Assembly (NCBI RefSeq): GCF_000421605.1 | Contig: NZ_ATXI01000004.1 | Coordinates: forward strand, 1 to 64,000 | Source: Thermodesulfobacterium thermophilum DSM 1276 | GTDB taxonomy: Bacteria; Desulfobacterota; Thermodesulfobacteria; Thermodesulfobacteriales; Thermodesulfobacteriaceae | Reading direction: 5' to 3' | DNA: 64,000 bases | Shown here: positions 15,769 through 25,226 of the stretch, one piece after another | How the letters are laid out: every line of letters starts with the position of its first letter | How positions within the stretch are numbered: the stretch's first letter is position 1 | Made by a program: the position numbers and the translations under genes | Notes under the pieces: model-generated | Seen by the model: the letters and a program-made list of their open reading frames with translations, nothing else | What the model was told of the DNA's origin: nothing | Database searches by the model: none

Positions 15769-18180
15769 ATGGAGACAAAGAGAAACATGCAGTATGAAGC
15801 TCAAAGTATTAAGGTTTTATCAGGTTTAGAAGGTGTTAGGACAAGACCTGCGATGTACATAGGGTCTACTGATGTTTCAGGATTTCATCATCTGCTTTGG
15901 GAAGTCTTAGATAACGCCATAGATGAGGCCTTAGCAGGATTTGCTACTGAAATCTGGATCAGAATCCATCCTGACGGTTCTGCCAGTGTAGAGGATAACG
16001 GAAGAGGGATCCCTGTAGACCTTCATCCAGAAGAAAAAGTGCCAGGGTTGGAACTGGTTATGACCAGACTTCACGCAGGAGCAAAGTTTGACCATGGAGT
16101 TTATAAAGTCTCGGGTGGACTTCATGGAGTAGGAGTTTCGGTAGTAAACGCCCTTTCAGAATGGTTGATAGCTGAGGTTTACCGAGATGGAAAAATTTAC
16201 AAACAGACCTATAAAAGAGGAATCCCAGACGGTCCTGTACAGGTAATAGGGGAAACCAAAAAAAGAGGGACTTTAGTTAGGTTTAAGCCTGACAGAGAAA
16301 TCTTTGGAGATTTAGAGTTTGACTTAGATATAGTAAAAAGAAGGGTAAAGGAATTAGCCTATTTAAACCCAGACATAAAACTTTATCTTGTAGATGAAAG
16401 AATAGGTTATACAGAAAAATTTCACTATAAGGGAGGTATCGTAGAGTTAGTCAAGACATTAAACGCTAAAAAAAATCCTGTTCATTCTAAAGTAATATAC
16501 ATTGTAGGAGAAAAAGAAAATATAAAAGTAGAGGTAGCACTCCAATATAATTCAGGCTATACAGAAACCATTTACAGCTATGTAAACAACATCCTTACTA
16601 AGGAAGGGGGCACCCATGTTATAGGGTTTAGAACTGCTCTTACCAAAGCCATAAATCGCTATATTTCAGACGATAAAGTTCCCAAGCAGTTTAAGATAAA
16701 AATAGAGGGAGAGGATGTAAAAGAAGGGCTTTGTGCAGTAATCTCCCTTAAAGTGCCTGACCCACAGTTTGAAGGACAAACCAAAATGAAACTTGGAAAC
16801 AGTGAAGTAAAACCTATCGTAGAATCAATAGTTTATGAAGGACTCTTAAAATTTTTCGAAGAAAATCCGGGAGAAGCTAAAAAAATTATCCAAAAATTGG
16901 TAATAGCTGCCAAGGCGAGAGAGGCATCAAGAAAGGCTAAAGAACTTGTCAGGAAAAAAAGTGAAATAGAAGATTTTATCGTAGCTGGTAAACTAGCTGA
17001 CTGTTCAGAAAAAGCTCCAGAAAAAAGAGAACTCTTTATCGTAGAGGGAGATTCTGCAGGAGGGTCTGCCAAACAAGCAAGAGACAGAAGATTTCAGGCT
17101 ATCCTTCCTTTGAAAGGGAAAATTCTTAACGTAGAAAAAGCTAACATGGAAAAAATGCTTTCTTCTGAAGAAATAAAAGGCTTGATAGCAGCTTTGGGAA
17201 CTGGGATAGGTCCTGAAAGTTTTAACCCAGATAAATGTAAATATCATAAAATAATCATCATGACTGATGCCGACGTAGATGGAGCCCATATAAGGACCCT
17301 TTTACTAACCTTTTTTTACAGACAGATGTTTGAGTTGATAGAAAGAGGCTGGATTTTTATAGCTCAACCTCCCCTTTATAGGGTGGTTGATGGCAAAAAA
17401 GAAGTTTACCTAAAAAACGACGAAGAGTTAGATAAGTATATCATGAATAGGTTGGCAAAAAACGTAAAGATCTCCTTTACTAAAGATCAACAAACCTTTT
17501 TATTAAAGGATTTCAAATCTTTCTTCCTTAGTTGTGCTAAACTTGATAGACAGCTTCTTAACTTACTAAAAAAAACCTATCCCCCTCAGGTAGTACTAAT
17601 TTTACTTCAGGCAGGTTTTGACAATCTTACCTATTTTGAAGATCTAAACAAGATAGAACAAATAGCTACAGATTGTCAAAAAGCAGGATTTAAAGTTTCC
17701 AGAATAAAATCCAGTAGTTATAATCCAAAATATTATGAATTTTTCGTGTTTTCTGAAAAAGAAACGACAGTTTCCTGTTTGGTAGGACCAGAGCTAATCT
17801 TAGAAAGAGACTACAGGGAGGCTTTAAAAGTATTTTCTCACCTTAAACCTAATCTGGGACAGACGATTAACATAGAGTATAAAGGAGAAAAGAAGTCTTG
17901 GAATAACTGGTTCTTCTCTATTTCTGAAATCCTTTCTTATCTTAGAGAAGAGGGAAGAAAAGGTTTATTTGTACAGAGATATAAGGGATTAGGAGAGATG
18001 AACTCAAAACAGTTGTGGGAAACCACGATGGACCCTCAAAAAAGGGTTTTAAAACAAGTAACCATCAAAGATGCTGAAAAGGCAGATGAGCTTTTTTCTA
18101 TCCTTATGGGAGAAAACGTAGAACCAAGAAGAGAATTTATCTATAAACACGCCCTAGAATACAGAGAATTAGACATATAA
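15769..18180 (+). CDS. gyrB: DNA gyrase subunit B
   Basis: An 803-residue ATPase subunit of DNA gyrase. The GHKL ATPase domain has EVLDNAIDEALAG, EDNGRGIPVD and GLHGVGVSVVNALS. The TOPRIM domain has LFIVEGDSAGGSAKQARDRR and MTDADVDGAHIRTLL. Length near 800 and a stretch of about 170 residues between the TOPRIM acidic motif and FVQRYKGLGEMN show the proteobacterial-type insert. The C-terminus matches the GyrA-binding end (REFIYKHALEYRELDI). It follows dnaN and precedes hpt by 12 bases. Confidence 0.96.
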   Translation: METKRNMQYEAQSIKVLSGLEGVRTRPAMYIGSTDVSGFHHLLWEVLDNAIDEALAGFATEIWIRIHPDGSASVEDNGRGIPVDLHPEEKVPGLELVMTRLHAGAKFDHGVYKVSGGLHGVGVSVVNALSEWLIAEVYRDGKIYKQTYKRGIPDGPVQVIGETKKRGTLVRFKPDREIFGDLEFDLDIVKRRVKELAYLNPDIKLYLVDERIGYTEKFHYKGGIVELVKTLNAKKNPVHSKVIYIVGEKENIKVEVALQYNSGYTETIYSYVNNILTKEGGTHVIGFRTALTKAINRYISDDKVPKQFKIKIEGEDVKEGLCAVISLKVPDPQFEGQTKMKLGNSEVKPIVESIVYEGLLKFFEENPGEAKKIIQKLVIAAKAREASRKAKELVRKKSEIEDFIVAGKLADCSEKAPEKRELFIVEGDSAGGSAKQARDRRFQAILPLKGKILNVEKANMEKMLSSEEIKGLIAALGTGIGPESFNPDKCKYHKIIIMTDADVDGAHIRTLLLTFFYRQMFELIERGWIFIAQPPLYRVVDGKKEVYLKNDEELDKYIMNRLAKNVKISFTKDQQTFLLKDFKSFFLSCAKLDRQLLNLLKKTYPPQVVLILLQAGFDNLTYFEDLNKIEQIATDCQKAGFKVSRIKSSSYNPKYYEFFVFSEKETTVSCLVGPELILERDYREALKVFSHLKPNLGQTINIEYKGEKKSWNNWFFSISEILSYLREEGRKGLFVQRYKGLGEMNSKQLWETTMDPQKRVLKQVTIKDAEKADELFSILMGENVEPRREFIYKHALEYRELDI

Positions 18181-18192
18181 CGAGGGGCTAAC

Positions 18193-18726
18193 ATGGAAAA
18201 ACCTCAACTAAAACTTGTTATATCTGAAAAAGAAATTTTACGCAAAATAAAAGAGTTATCCGATAAAATTGATAAAGATTTTAACGAAGAACCGATAGTA
18301 TTTATAGGTACGTTGAAAGGAGCTTTTATGTTTCTTTCAGACCTTATAAAGCACATCAGAAATCCTAATGTAGAGGTTGATTTTGTTCGGGTTAAAAGTT
18401 ACGGACTTTCTGACAAATCTTCTGGAAATGTTGAATTGGTAAAAGATTTAGAATTACCTGTAGAGGGTAAAAATGTAATCATCGTAGAAGACATTGTTGA
18501 TACCGGACTTACCTTGAAATTTTTGTATGAAAGGATTAAAGAGTTAAACCCTAAAACCCTTAAAGTGTGTGCTCTCATCAACAAAAAAGAAAGAAGAGAA
18601 GTAGATGTGCCGGTAGATTACATCGGTTTTGAAGTAGAAAAAGGGTTTTTAGTAGGATATGGTTTAGACTTTGCTGAACGCTACAGACATCTCTCTGAGG
18701 TTTATGAGGTAGTAAAAGATGAATAA
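18193..18726 (+). CDS. hpt: Hypoxanthine phosphoribosyltransferase
   Basis: A 177-residue cytoplasmic purine salvage enzyme that makes IMP or GMP from hypoxanthine or guanine and PRPP. The PRPP-binding motif is VIIVEDIVDTGLTL, and VDFVRVKSYG and VDYIGFEVEKGFLVGYGLD are typical. ATG 18193 follows GAGGGGC. It is the last clear gene of the dnaN-gyrB-hpt run and ends just before a strong bidirectional hairpin. Confidence 0.95.
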   Translation: MEKPQLKLVISEKEILRKIKELSDKIDKDFNEEPIVFIGTLKGAFMFLSDLIKHIRNPNVEVDFVRVKSYGLSDKSSGNVELVKDLELPVEGKNVIIVEDIVDTGLTLKFLYERIKELNPKTLKVCALINKKERREVDVPVDYIGFEVEKGFLVGYGLDFAERYRHLSEVYEVVKDE

Positions 18727-18841
18727 AAAGCAATTTATCTGGAATTATCTTAAAAACAGCCCCTGGTATTTATGGGTGATAAGGATATCAGGGGCTGTTT
18801 TTCTTGCTTATACCTTGATAAAACTACTAAAGTTAAAATAA
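18719..18841 (+). CDS. Possible 40-aa hydrophobic peptide overlapping hpt
   Basis: A frame starting at ATG 18719, eight bases inside the end of hpt, runs 41 codons to TAA 18839-18841. The product has a polar start (MNKKQFIWNYLKN) and a hydrophobic segment (WYLWVIRISGAVFLAYTLI), ending in basic residues, like a single-pass membrane peptide. GAGGTAG lies at ribosome-site distance. Against it, the terminator hairpin falls inside the frame, so the coding look could be chance. No family recognised. Confidence 0.3.
   Translation: MNKKQFIWNYLKNSPWYLWVIRISGAVFLAYTLIKLLKLK
18752..18803. terminator. Bidirectional intrinsic terminator between hpt and yeeE
   Basis: Perfect 11-bp arms AACAGCCCCTG (18755-18765) and CAGGGGCTGTT (18789-18799) flank a 23-base loop. 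The plus strand continues with a T run after the stem and the minus strand has five T residues on its side, so it can stop both convergent transcripts. Confidence 0.8.
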
Positions 18842-18847
18842 ACCACT

Positions 18848-19846
18848 TCAAATATAATAACGCTTTAACAACTTTTTGGTTTTGCTGTTCCACCAACTAA
18901 AAGTCAACCAGAAACCTAACACCACCAATGAGATTAAAAGAGCCCCTGAATAACCAAAATAATCTGGCAGATAAATGTTTAGATCTTTTAGTGGTCCTTG
19001 TAAGAAAGAAAGAGAGATGGTTGAGTTTAAAGCTTTATAACAGCTTAGTAAAACCCCTAAGGTAATGAAAGACTTAAGATCTCCCTCTCCTGATTTTGCA
19101 AAGAGACTTGCTCCACAAGAGCCTGCTAACAACATACCTAATCCAAAGATTATCCCCCCGACAAGACCTAAGATTCCAAAATTTGGTAAAACATAGGTAT
19201 AGGGTTCTAATACCTGGTAAAATTTGAGTCCCCATATACCTAAAACCGCTAATCCTAACGTTAAAACCACAGCTTGGGTATTGATGTTTTTTTCTGAAAA
19301 GAAGGGTTCTTTTAGCGTATTCACCATACACCAGTTGCTTTTTTGTAGAACCATTCCTATAGCTGCCCAAAAAACAAGATCCCAGGATTTAAAACACAAC
19401 CAAACCAAAACCCCAAGGCTTAGTAAAGCCAGCAGAGGATTTAACTTGGTAAATCTTATTTGTATCGCTCTAACCTGTTGCTTTTTTTCTAACTCTTTTA
19501 GCTGATATTTTATCCCTATAAAACCCCCTATCCACAAACCAACCAGTACCACCAAAGAACCTGCGGAAAGGTTAACAAAGGGCATTACAAAAGAGGTAAT
19601 GTTGTCTCCTGTCGCTAAAAAAGCCCCTATACCCATTAAAATACCTGCCATAAAACTTTTTATCAGTTCTTGATTAGATGGAATTCTTAATCCACACTCT
19701 TTAAAAAGATTGGCAGAAAAAAATGCTCCTAACCAAAGAACAAATAAATTAAAAAAAGGTTGGTTAGTAATACCCCAGGGAGCACCAAAATATTCTCCCA
19801 AAACCAACAAGAGAGCTAATAAAATACCTCCTACCCTTACATCCAT
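18848..19846 (-). CDS. YeeE/YedE-family sulfur transporter
   Basis: A 332-residue polytopic membrane protein of the YeeE/YedE (sulfur transport) family. Known members take up thiosulfate through a chain of conserved cysteines. Here candidate cysteines occur in KSNWCMVNTL and in LLAGSCGASLFA, the latter at the family's GxC position. About nine to ten hydrophobic segments are visible. ATG 19846 follows GAGGGAGGGT. It lies 17 bases after a UvrA-like gene and probably forms an operon with it and polX; the functional link is not obvious. Confidence 0.8.
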   Translation of the reverse strand: MDVRVGGILLALLLVLGEYFGAPWGITNQPFFNLFVLWLGAFFSANLFKECGLRIPSNQELIKSFMAGILMGIGAFLATGDNITSFVMPFVNLSAGSLVVLVGLWIGGFIGIKYQLKELEKKQQVRAIQIRFTKLNPLLALLSLGVLVWLCFKSWDLVFWAAIGMVLQKSNWCMVNTLKEPFFSEKNINTQAVVLTLGLAVLGIWGLKFYQVLEPYTYVLPNFGILGLVGGIIFGLGMLLAGSCGASLFAKSGEGDLKSFITLGVLLSCYKALNSTISLSFLQGPLKDLNIYLPDYFGYSGALLISLVVLGFWLTFSWWNSKTKKLLKRYYI

Positions 19847-19863
19847 AAAAACCCTCCCTCTTT

Positions 19864-22170
19864 CTAAAATTTAGCCACAAACCGTTGATAAAACGCAAAT
19901 TTTTCTTTAAGTGTTTCAGGTTGAGCCTTTAGCCAGTCCTCAAAAAAACCTTGAAAAATTATCTTCTGGTTTTGGACCTCTGTTAAAAAATCAGCTAAAA
20001 ACACAGCCAACGGGTTTGTCTCTAAGATAATAAAAGTCACAGGTTTTGCAACCATCTTTTCTATCCACTGATAAAGCCTGTTTATATCTTCTAAATGTAG
20101 CCCTTCGAAGGGAAACTCCAAAAAAACATATTCCACCTGTTTTTTTTCAGTTAAATTTTTTATTAAAGAAAGCCTACTTTTTTCTCCTCCAGAAAGGGTC
20201 TGAACTTCTTGAGAAAGTTTTAGATACCCTAGTCCGATGTCTATTAGATGCATCAACTTTTCTTTTACCTTAGGTAGGTTTGAAAAAACCTGAAAGGCCT
20301 CTTCTATGGTAAAATCTAAAACTTCAAAAATTTTAAAACCTTTGTATTCTAAGTTTAATACCTCTAAACTTAATCTTTTACCCAAACATTCTTCACACAA
20401 AACTTCTATCGCAGTTTCTTCTTTATATATCTTTTTCCCTTTACCCTTACAACCTACACAAACTCCTTCTTTGGAAGTGAAACTAAAATGTTTTTTGCTA
20501 AGGCCTTTTACCCTTGCCGAAGGAAGTTGAACCAAAACTTCTCTTAACAAGTCCCAAAGGTTTAGATACTGGATAACCCAATCCTCTTTTTTTCTAAAAA
20601 CTGAGAGATCACTGAAAACCACCTGTTTATCCTGATTGACTAAAAACTCGAAAAGTTGGTTAAACACTTTGGTTTTACCACTCCCAGGCCTTCCATAAAT
20701 GAGATTTATCCGGTTAGAAAGAATCTTAACCCGACCCAAAGATAAGGAGAGATCAAGCATCTCTGCTTCTCTTGTCTTTTCTTTCTTGACAATCCTTTTT
20801 TCTCCTGAAAAATAATCTGAGGTTAAGGTGCGATTTTTTTCAAAGTATAAAGGATTAAAATCTGCTTTTACTAAGTATCCCCCTTTCTCTCCCCCCCCAA
20901 CACCTAACTCGATGATAAAATCAGCTTGATAGATGAAAAAAGGATCATGTTCTACGACTAACAAAGAGTTTCCTTTTTTGACAAGATTTTTCAAAAATTC
21001 TAACACTTTAAACCGCTGTTCTACTTCAAGCCCTAAAGTAGGTTCATCAAGGATAAAAAGACAGTGAGTAAGATCTGCGGTTAAAACCTGTAAAACCTCT
21101 ATCAGTTTTTTCTCCCCTACAGAAAGCTTAAACACAGGGGTGGAAGGGCTAAGATAGGCTATTCCTAAAAATTCAGCCTGTTCTAACTTATATAGCAAAA
21201 ACTTTATGAAAGTTTCTAAACCTTTAATTTTAGAAAATCTTGATAAAAAATCCTTAAAAGTTTTAAGGTCTAACCTTAAGATTTCTTCTATACTAAAATC
21301 CCCTATCCTACTTTTTAAAACCTCTTCTCTTAACTTTAATCCGTTACAAGTCTCACAGGCTACCTTTTGTTTATAACCTCTACCTCCGCAGGTTTTACAA
21401 TAAAACCAACCTACCGGTAGGATACTCCCGCAACGAAAACAAACAGGCCTTAAACTAAACTGAGCTTGAAGACCTTCGGTAGTTTTTAAGAAGAACCTTC
21501 CGTTACTAAGGGAAAAACTAATTCTTATGTTTTCAACCAACCTATCTCGGCCATTCCCTTCTTTAACCATCCTATCTAAAATCAAAAAAACTTCATTAAA
21601 ACTTTGAGGCAGTTGTTCTTCTGAGAGGTCTATTTCTCTGTCATCTATAAGATATTTTACAAAACCCTGAGAAACTAAATATTCGATGGCTTTAGGAGTA
21701 ATTTCTAAAAGTGGAACTAAAAAATAAAATTTAGTTCCTTCTTTTAAAGTTTCATACCAAGAAATAACCTGGGAGATAGAATGTACCCGGTTAAAAGCCC
21801 CACAGGAAGCACAAAAAACCTCTCCTTCAAGTAAAAATAAAACCTCTAAAACCTTAACCAATCCTAAAAACTCTCCCACAGTTTTATAGGGGAACCAATT
21901 TCTTACGCCCTGAGCTAAGGCAAAGACAGGAGGTATAGAAGAAGAAAACATAGCTTGATAAGAAGTAGTTACATAAAATTCTTTATCATAATTCAAAACT
22001 TTTAAAAGTCGACTCTTCCCTTCTTCGGCGATCGTATCTATAGCAAGGGAACTCTTTCCAGAGCCTGAAGGTCCGGTGATAACGACCAAAGAGTTTAATG
22101 GAATTTGAAGGTTAAACCCCTTGAGATTATGGGTTGAAACCTGTTGTAACTCAAGATACTCCTTTTTCAC
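19864..22170 (-). CDS. UvrA-like ABC ATPase paralogue with degenerate second site
   Basis: A 768-residue protein with UvrA architecture, shorter than UvrA (about 940). NBD1 looks active: Walker A GPSGSGKS (33-40), a variant signature LSVGE, Walker B FILDEPTLGLE and switch histidine in VVEHDPF. NBD2 keeps Walker A (GRPGSGKT, about 493-500) and LSGGE (659-663), but the Walker B is LEFPFEGLH in place of LDEPTTGLH, and the switch histidine is replaced in LETNPLAV. So the second site has lost its catalytic Glu and His. Zinc-finger cysteines remain: CASC and CFRC/CKTC/CETC in the first half, CVGC and CEEC in the second. It may be a repair or drug-resistance-type UvrA paralogue. It starts directly at the end of polX. 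Confidence 0.85.
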   Translation of the reverse strand: MKKEYLELQQVSTHNLKGFNLQIPLNSLVVITGPSGSGKSSLAIDTIAEEGKSRLLKVLNYDKEFYVTTSYQAMFSSSIPPVFALAQGVRNWFPYKTVGEFLGLVKVLEVLFLLEGEVFCASCGAFNRVHSISQVISWYETLKEGTKFYFLVPLLEITPKAIEYLVSQGFVKYLIDDREIDLSEEQLPQSFNEVFLILDRMVKEGNGRDRLVENIRISFSLSNGRFFLKTTEGLQAQFSLRPVCFRCGSILPVGWFYCKTCGGRGYKQKVACETCNGLKLREEVLKSRIGDFSIEEILRLDLKTFKDFLSRFSKIKGLETFIKFLLYKLEQAEFLGIAYLSPSTPVFKLSVGEKKLIEVLQVLTADLTHCLFILDEPTLGLEVEQRFKVLEFLKNLVKKGNSLLVVEHDPFFIYQADFIIELGVGGGEKGGYLVKADFNPLYFEKNRTLTSDYFSGEKRIVKKEKTREAEMLDLSLSLGRVKILSNRINLIYGRPGSGKTKVFNQLFEFLVNQDKQVVFSDLSVFRKKEDWVIQYLNLWDLLREVLVQLPSARVKGLSKKHFSFTSKEGVCVGCKGKGKKIYKEETAIEVLCEECLGKRLSLEVLNLEYKGFKIFEVLDFTIEEAFQVFSNLPKVKEKLMHLIDIGLGYLKLSQEVQTLSGGEKSRLSLIKNLTEKKQVEYVFLEFPFEGLHLEDINRLYQWIEKMVAKPVTFIILETNPLAVFLADFLTEVQNQKIIFQGFFEDWLKAQPETLKEKFAFYQRFVAKF

Positions 22171-23889
22171 CTACGGTCTTAACCTCTTTAACCAAGATAT
22201 AAGCTCTGAATAAGAAAGAGTATTTAAAACATGTCTTTTTTCACACCAACCTCTTCTTGCGGTAGCTGTCCCCAGATGTAAGTAGTCCATCTGATCTATA
22301 AAGTGTGCATCAGTACCTATGATAACAGGAACTCCCTTTTCTATGGCTGCTCTTACGTTGACATCATTTAGGTCTAACCTTTTATAATAAGCGTTTATTT
22401 CCAAAGCTTTTTGGTATTGAGCAGCTACTTCTATTACTTTGAGAAGGTTTATGGCATAAGGTTCTCTTTCTCCGATGACCCTACCTGTAGGATGGGCTAT
22501 CGCATGAACTAAAGGATGTTTTAAAGCAGAGATAATCCTTTGGGTAATCATTTCTTCAGATTGCTGAAAACCTGTATGGATAGCAGCAATCACAAAGTCT
22601 ATCTCTTTCAACACCTCATCAGGATAGTCTAAAGAACCATCTGAAAGTATGTCTACCTCTGCTCCAAAAATAAGTTTAACCTTTTTGGATCTTTTGTTTA
22701 TTTTTTCTATTTCTCTTTTTTTCTTAAAAAGGTCTTCTACAGGCACCCCTCCCGCCACTTTTAATCCTTGAGAATGATCGCAAACTATCACCCATTCAAG
22801 CCCCATCGCTTCAGCTTTTTGAACGATTTCTGGTAAGCTTGCCGTGCCGTCACTATATTTTGAATGTACATGTCCATCTCCTTTTATTTCTTGGTACTCT
22901 ACCAATTTAGGCAATCTTCCTTCAAAAGCTGCTTCTATTTCCCCGCGGTCCTCTCTAAGTTCAGGAGGTATAAAAGGAAGACCTAACACTTGATAAATCT
23001 CTTCTTCAGTCTTTCCAGCAATTTTAGTCTCACCTTTATAAACTCCATATTCATTTATTTTTAAACCTTTTTCTAAGGCAAGTTCTCTTATCCTGATGTT
23101 ATGAGCCTTGGAACCTGTAAAATAAGCTAAAGCTGCCCCCCAAGAATCAGGAGCCACTACCCTTATGTCCATTTGAACACCTATTTTTAACCTAACGCTT
23201 GTTTTAGTTTCTCCAAAGGCTATTACCTCTTCCACTAAAGGTAGTTCAGTGACCTTTTTCATTACCTGCTCTGGCTTTTGAGACGTAATAAGCACATCGA
23301 TGTCTTTGACAGTTTCTTTTCTTCTTCTTATACTTCCGGCTATAGCAATCTGCTCCACAGGACTTATAGTTTTAAGAGTTTGGACTATCTCTTCTGCTAT
23401 AGGCAAAATCTCTCCTAAAGGTCTTCTTCCTCTTTTTTCTTTAAAAAGTTTAATTCCTTTTAGAATATTTTCTTCAGTTTTTATTCCAAAACCAGGAAGT
23501 TTAGCCAATCGATGCTCTTTACAGGCTTTTTCTAACTCGTCTAAGCTTAAAATGTTTAACTTTTCATAAAGTACTTTTACTTTTTTAGGACCAAGTCCTG
23601 GGATTTCTAAAAAAGTAAGAAGCACCGGTGGTATTTCTGACTTTAGCTCTTCATAAAGTTTTAACGTTCCTGTTTGCAAAATCTCTTTGATTTTACCTGC
23701 TAAATCTGCACCAATTCCAGGAAGTTTTTCCAACTTATTTTCTTGAGCCAGCACTTCTACATCCTGAGATAAAGACTCTATCACTTGAGCTGCCCTTTGA
23801 TAAGCCCTAATCCTGTAAGGATTATCTCCCTTTATTTCTAAAAGCGCCGCTACTTTATCTAAGATATCAGCTACTTCTTTGTTTTTCAT
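22171..23889 (-). CDS. polX: Family X DNA polymerase with PHP domain (PolX)
   Basis: A 572-residue repair enzyme. The N-terminal half is a Pol beta-like core with helix-hairpin-helix motifs (EKLPGIGADLAGKI, LEIPGLGPKKVKVL) and a nucleotidyltransferase site, GSIRRRKETVKDIDVLI, with the third acidic residue in QMDIRVV. The C-terminal third is a PHP domain (HVHSKYSDGTASL, VCDHSQGL, IGTDAHF) that in this family gives 3'-5' exonuclease or AP-endonuclease activity. It is the first gene of a minus-strand operon with the UvrA-like ATPase, supporting a shared role in DNA repair. Confidence 0.95.
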   Translation of the reverse strand: MKNKEVADILDKVAALLEIKGDNPYRIRAYQRAAQVIESLSQDVEVLAQENKLEKLPGIGADLAGKIKEILQTGTLKLYEELKSEIPPVLLTFLEIPGLGPKKVKVLYEKLNILSLDELEKACKEHRLAKLPGFGIKTEENILKGIKLFKEKRGRRPLGEILPIAEEIVQTLKTISPVEQIAIAGSIRRRKETVKDIDVLITSQKPEQVMKKVTELPLVEEVIAFGETKTSVRLKIGVQMDIRVVAPDSWGAALAYFTGSKAHNIRIRELALEKGLKINEYGVYKGETKIAGKTEEEIYQVLGLPFIPPELREDRGEIEAAFEGRLPKLVEYQEIKGDGHVHSKYSDGTASLPEIVQKAEAMGLEWVIVCDHSQGLKVAGGVPVEDLFKKKREIEKINKRSKKVKLIFGAEVDILSDGSLDYPDEVLKEIDFVIAAIHTGFQQSEEMITQRIISALKHPLVHAIAHPTGRVIGEREPYAINLLKVIEVAAQYQKALEINAYYKRLDLNDVNVRAAIEKGVPVIIGTDAHFIDQMDYLHLGTATARRGWCEKRHVLNTLSYSELISWLKRLRP

Positions 23890-24051
23890 AACCAGAAACT
23901 CTAAATAATCGTAATAATATAGTAATTTATTTAAATAAACCCTGTTTCTTATTAAATTTTAACCATTCTTTGTTTTTTTTAAAGTTTTATCGTTTTTTAA
24001 TATTTGACTTTTTCGGTTTTTTATAGTAATTTTAGAAAAATCTTAGAAGTT

Positions 24052-24079
24052 TTGACTATTTTTTTAAATCTTTTAAAAT
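24052..24079 (+). promoter_or_regulatory. Candidate promoter of the D-Ala-D-Ala carboxypeptidase gene
   Basis: TTGACT (24052-24057), a 16-base spacer and TAAAAT (24074-24079) lie 55 bases upstream of ATG 24134, which has AAGGAGGA in front. The 244-base divergent spacer (23890-24133) is extremely AT-rich, so other -10-like boxes exist (for example TATAGT near 24021). Confidence 0.45.
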
Positions 24080-24133
24080 TTTTTAAGTTGTAGCGTTAAA
24101 TTTAATTAAAATTTTAAAAGAAGGAGGAAACAA

Positions 24134-25198
24134 ATGAAAAAAAACATAAAAAAATTTTTAGGATTGATTTTGTTTTTTTGCTTAATCCTCTTTGGGAAAC
24201 AAGGATTGGCTGAAGACATAAACAGTTTATCTGAAATAAGTGCCATAACTGCGGTTACTTTAGATGCAACCACAGGAAAAGTTCTTTTTGCCAAAAATCC
24301 TAACCTTAAAATACCTCCTGCAAGCACGGTAAAATTAGTTACAGCAATGGTAGTTTTAGATAAGTTATCCTTAAACAAAAAAGTAACCATTTCTAAAACC
24401 GCAGCTGAAACTCCGAGTGTGGCTCCTCTTTTAAAAGAGGGGGAAGTTTACACGGTAAAAGACCTTTTGTATTTAATGCTTATGAAATCTTCCAACCAAG
24501 CTGCGGTAGCTCTGGCAGAGAAAATGGCAGGTTCTGAAGAAAACTTTACTTTTTACATGAACCGAAAAGCAAAAGAATTAGGATTAAAGAATTCTCATTT
24601 TACTTCTGCTTCCGGATTACCTGCTCCTGGACAGTATACTACTGCCTATGAACTATCCTTGATTCTTTATCATGCTCTTAAGTATCCTTTAATAAAGGAA
24701 ATCATCCATACACCTACGAAAATCATATCCTCGGAAAATGGAAGGGTGCTTGTACTTAAAAACACTAACAAACTTTTAGAAGACCCAGAAGTAAAAAATT
24801 ATGTGTTAGGTGGAAAAACGGGTTTTACCAGAGCTTCTAAACACTGTTTGGTAACAGCTTCTCAGGTTAACAATCATTTAATCATAACCTCTGTACTTGG
24901 AGCTCCTTCAAGAAAAAGCTTATGGCGTGATTCTAAAGAACTGATTAAGTTTAGCAGATTTGTTTTAGAAAACAAAGCAGAACCTTTATACCTTACCACG
25001 GTGGTAACCTCACAAATTCCGATGCATCATGTATCTAAAAGCAAAATTTTCAAAGCAAAATCGGTAGTTAAAAGTTCTAAAAAATCTAATAAATTCGCTA
25101 AAAAAACTTCTAAGCTAAAAACAAAGATGGCTAAAACTAAGAAAAAAAATACCAAAATAACGGTTAAGGATTCTAACACTCAAAAAAAACGTTCATAA
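24134..25198 (+). CDS. D-alanyl-D-alanine carboxypeptidase (PBP5/DacA family)
   Basis: A 354-residue exported serine peptidase that removes terminal D-Ala from murein pentapeptides. A signal peptide (basic start, hydrophobic residues about 9-20, cleavage probably near GLA-ED) is followed by the S11 motifs: STVK at 64-67 (nucleophile S64), SSN in MLMKSSNQAAVAL, and KTG in LGGKTGFT. The C-terminal beta-sheet domain of PBP5 seems absent; instead the last ~70 residues are very Lys/Ser/Thr-rich (repeats of KxxKK), perhaps for binding wall polymers or membrane. It is monocistronic or linked to ugd, 28 bases downstream. Confidence 0.9.
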   Translation: MKKNIKKFLGLILFFCLILFGKQGLAEDINSLSEISAITAVTLDATTGKVLFAKNPNLKIPPASTVKLVTAMVVLDKLSLNKKVTISKTAAETPSVAPLLKEGEVYTVKDLLYLMLMKSSNQAAVALAEKMAGSEENFTFYMNRKAKELGLKNSHFTSASGLPAPGQYTTAYELSLILYHALKYPLIKEIIHTPTKIISSENGRVLVLKNTNKLLEDPEVKNYVLGGKTGFTRASKHCLVTASQVNNHLIITSVLGAPSRKSLWRDSKELIKFSRFVLENKAEPLYLTTVVTSQIPMHHVSKSKIFKAKSVVKSSKKSNKFAKKTSKLKTKMAKTKKKNTKITVKDSNTQKKRS

Positions 25199-25226
25199 TT
25201 TAAATTACTGACTTAAGAGGTAAAAG

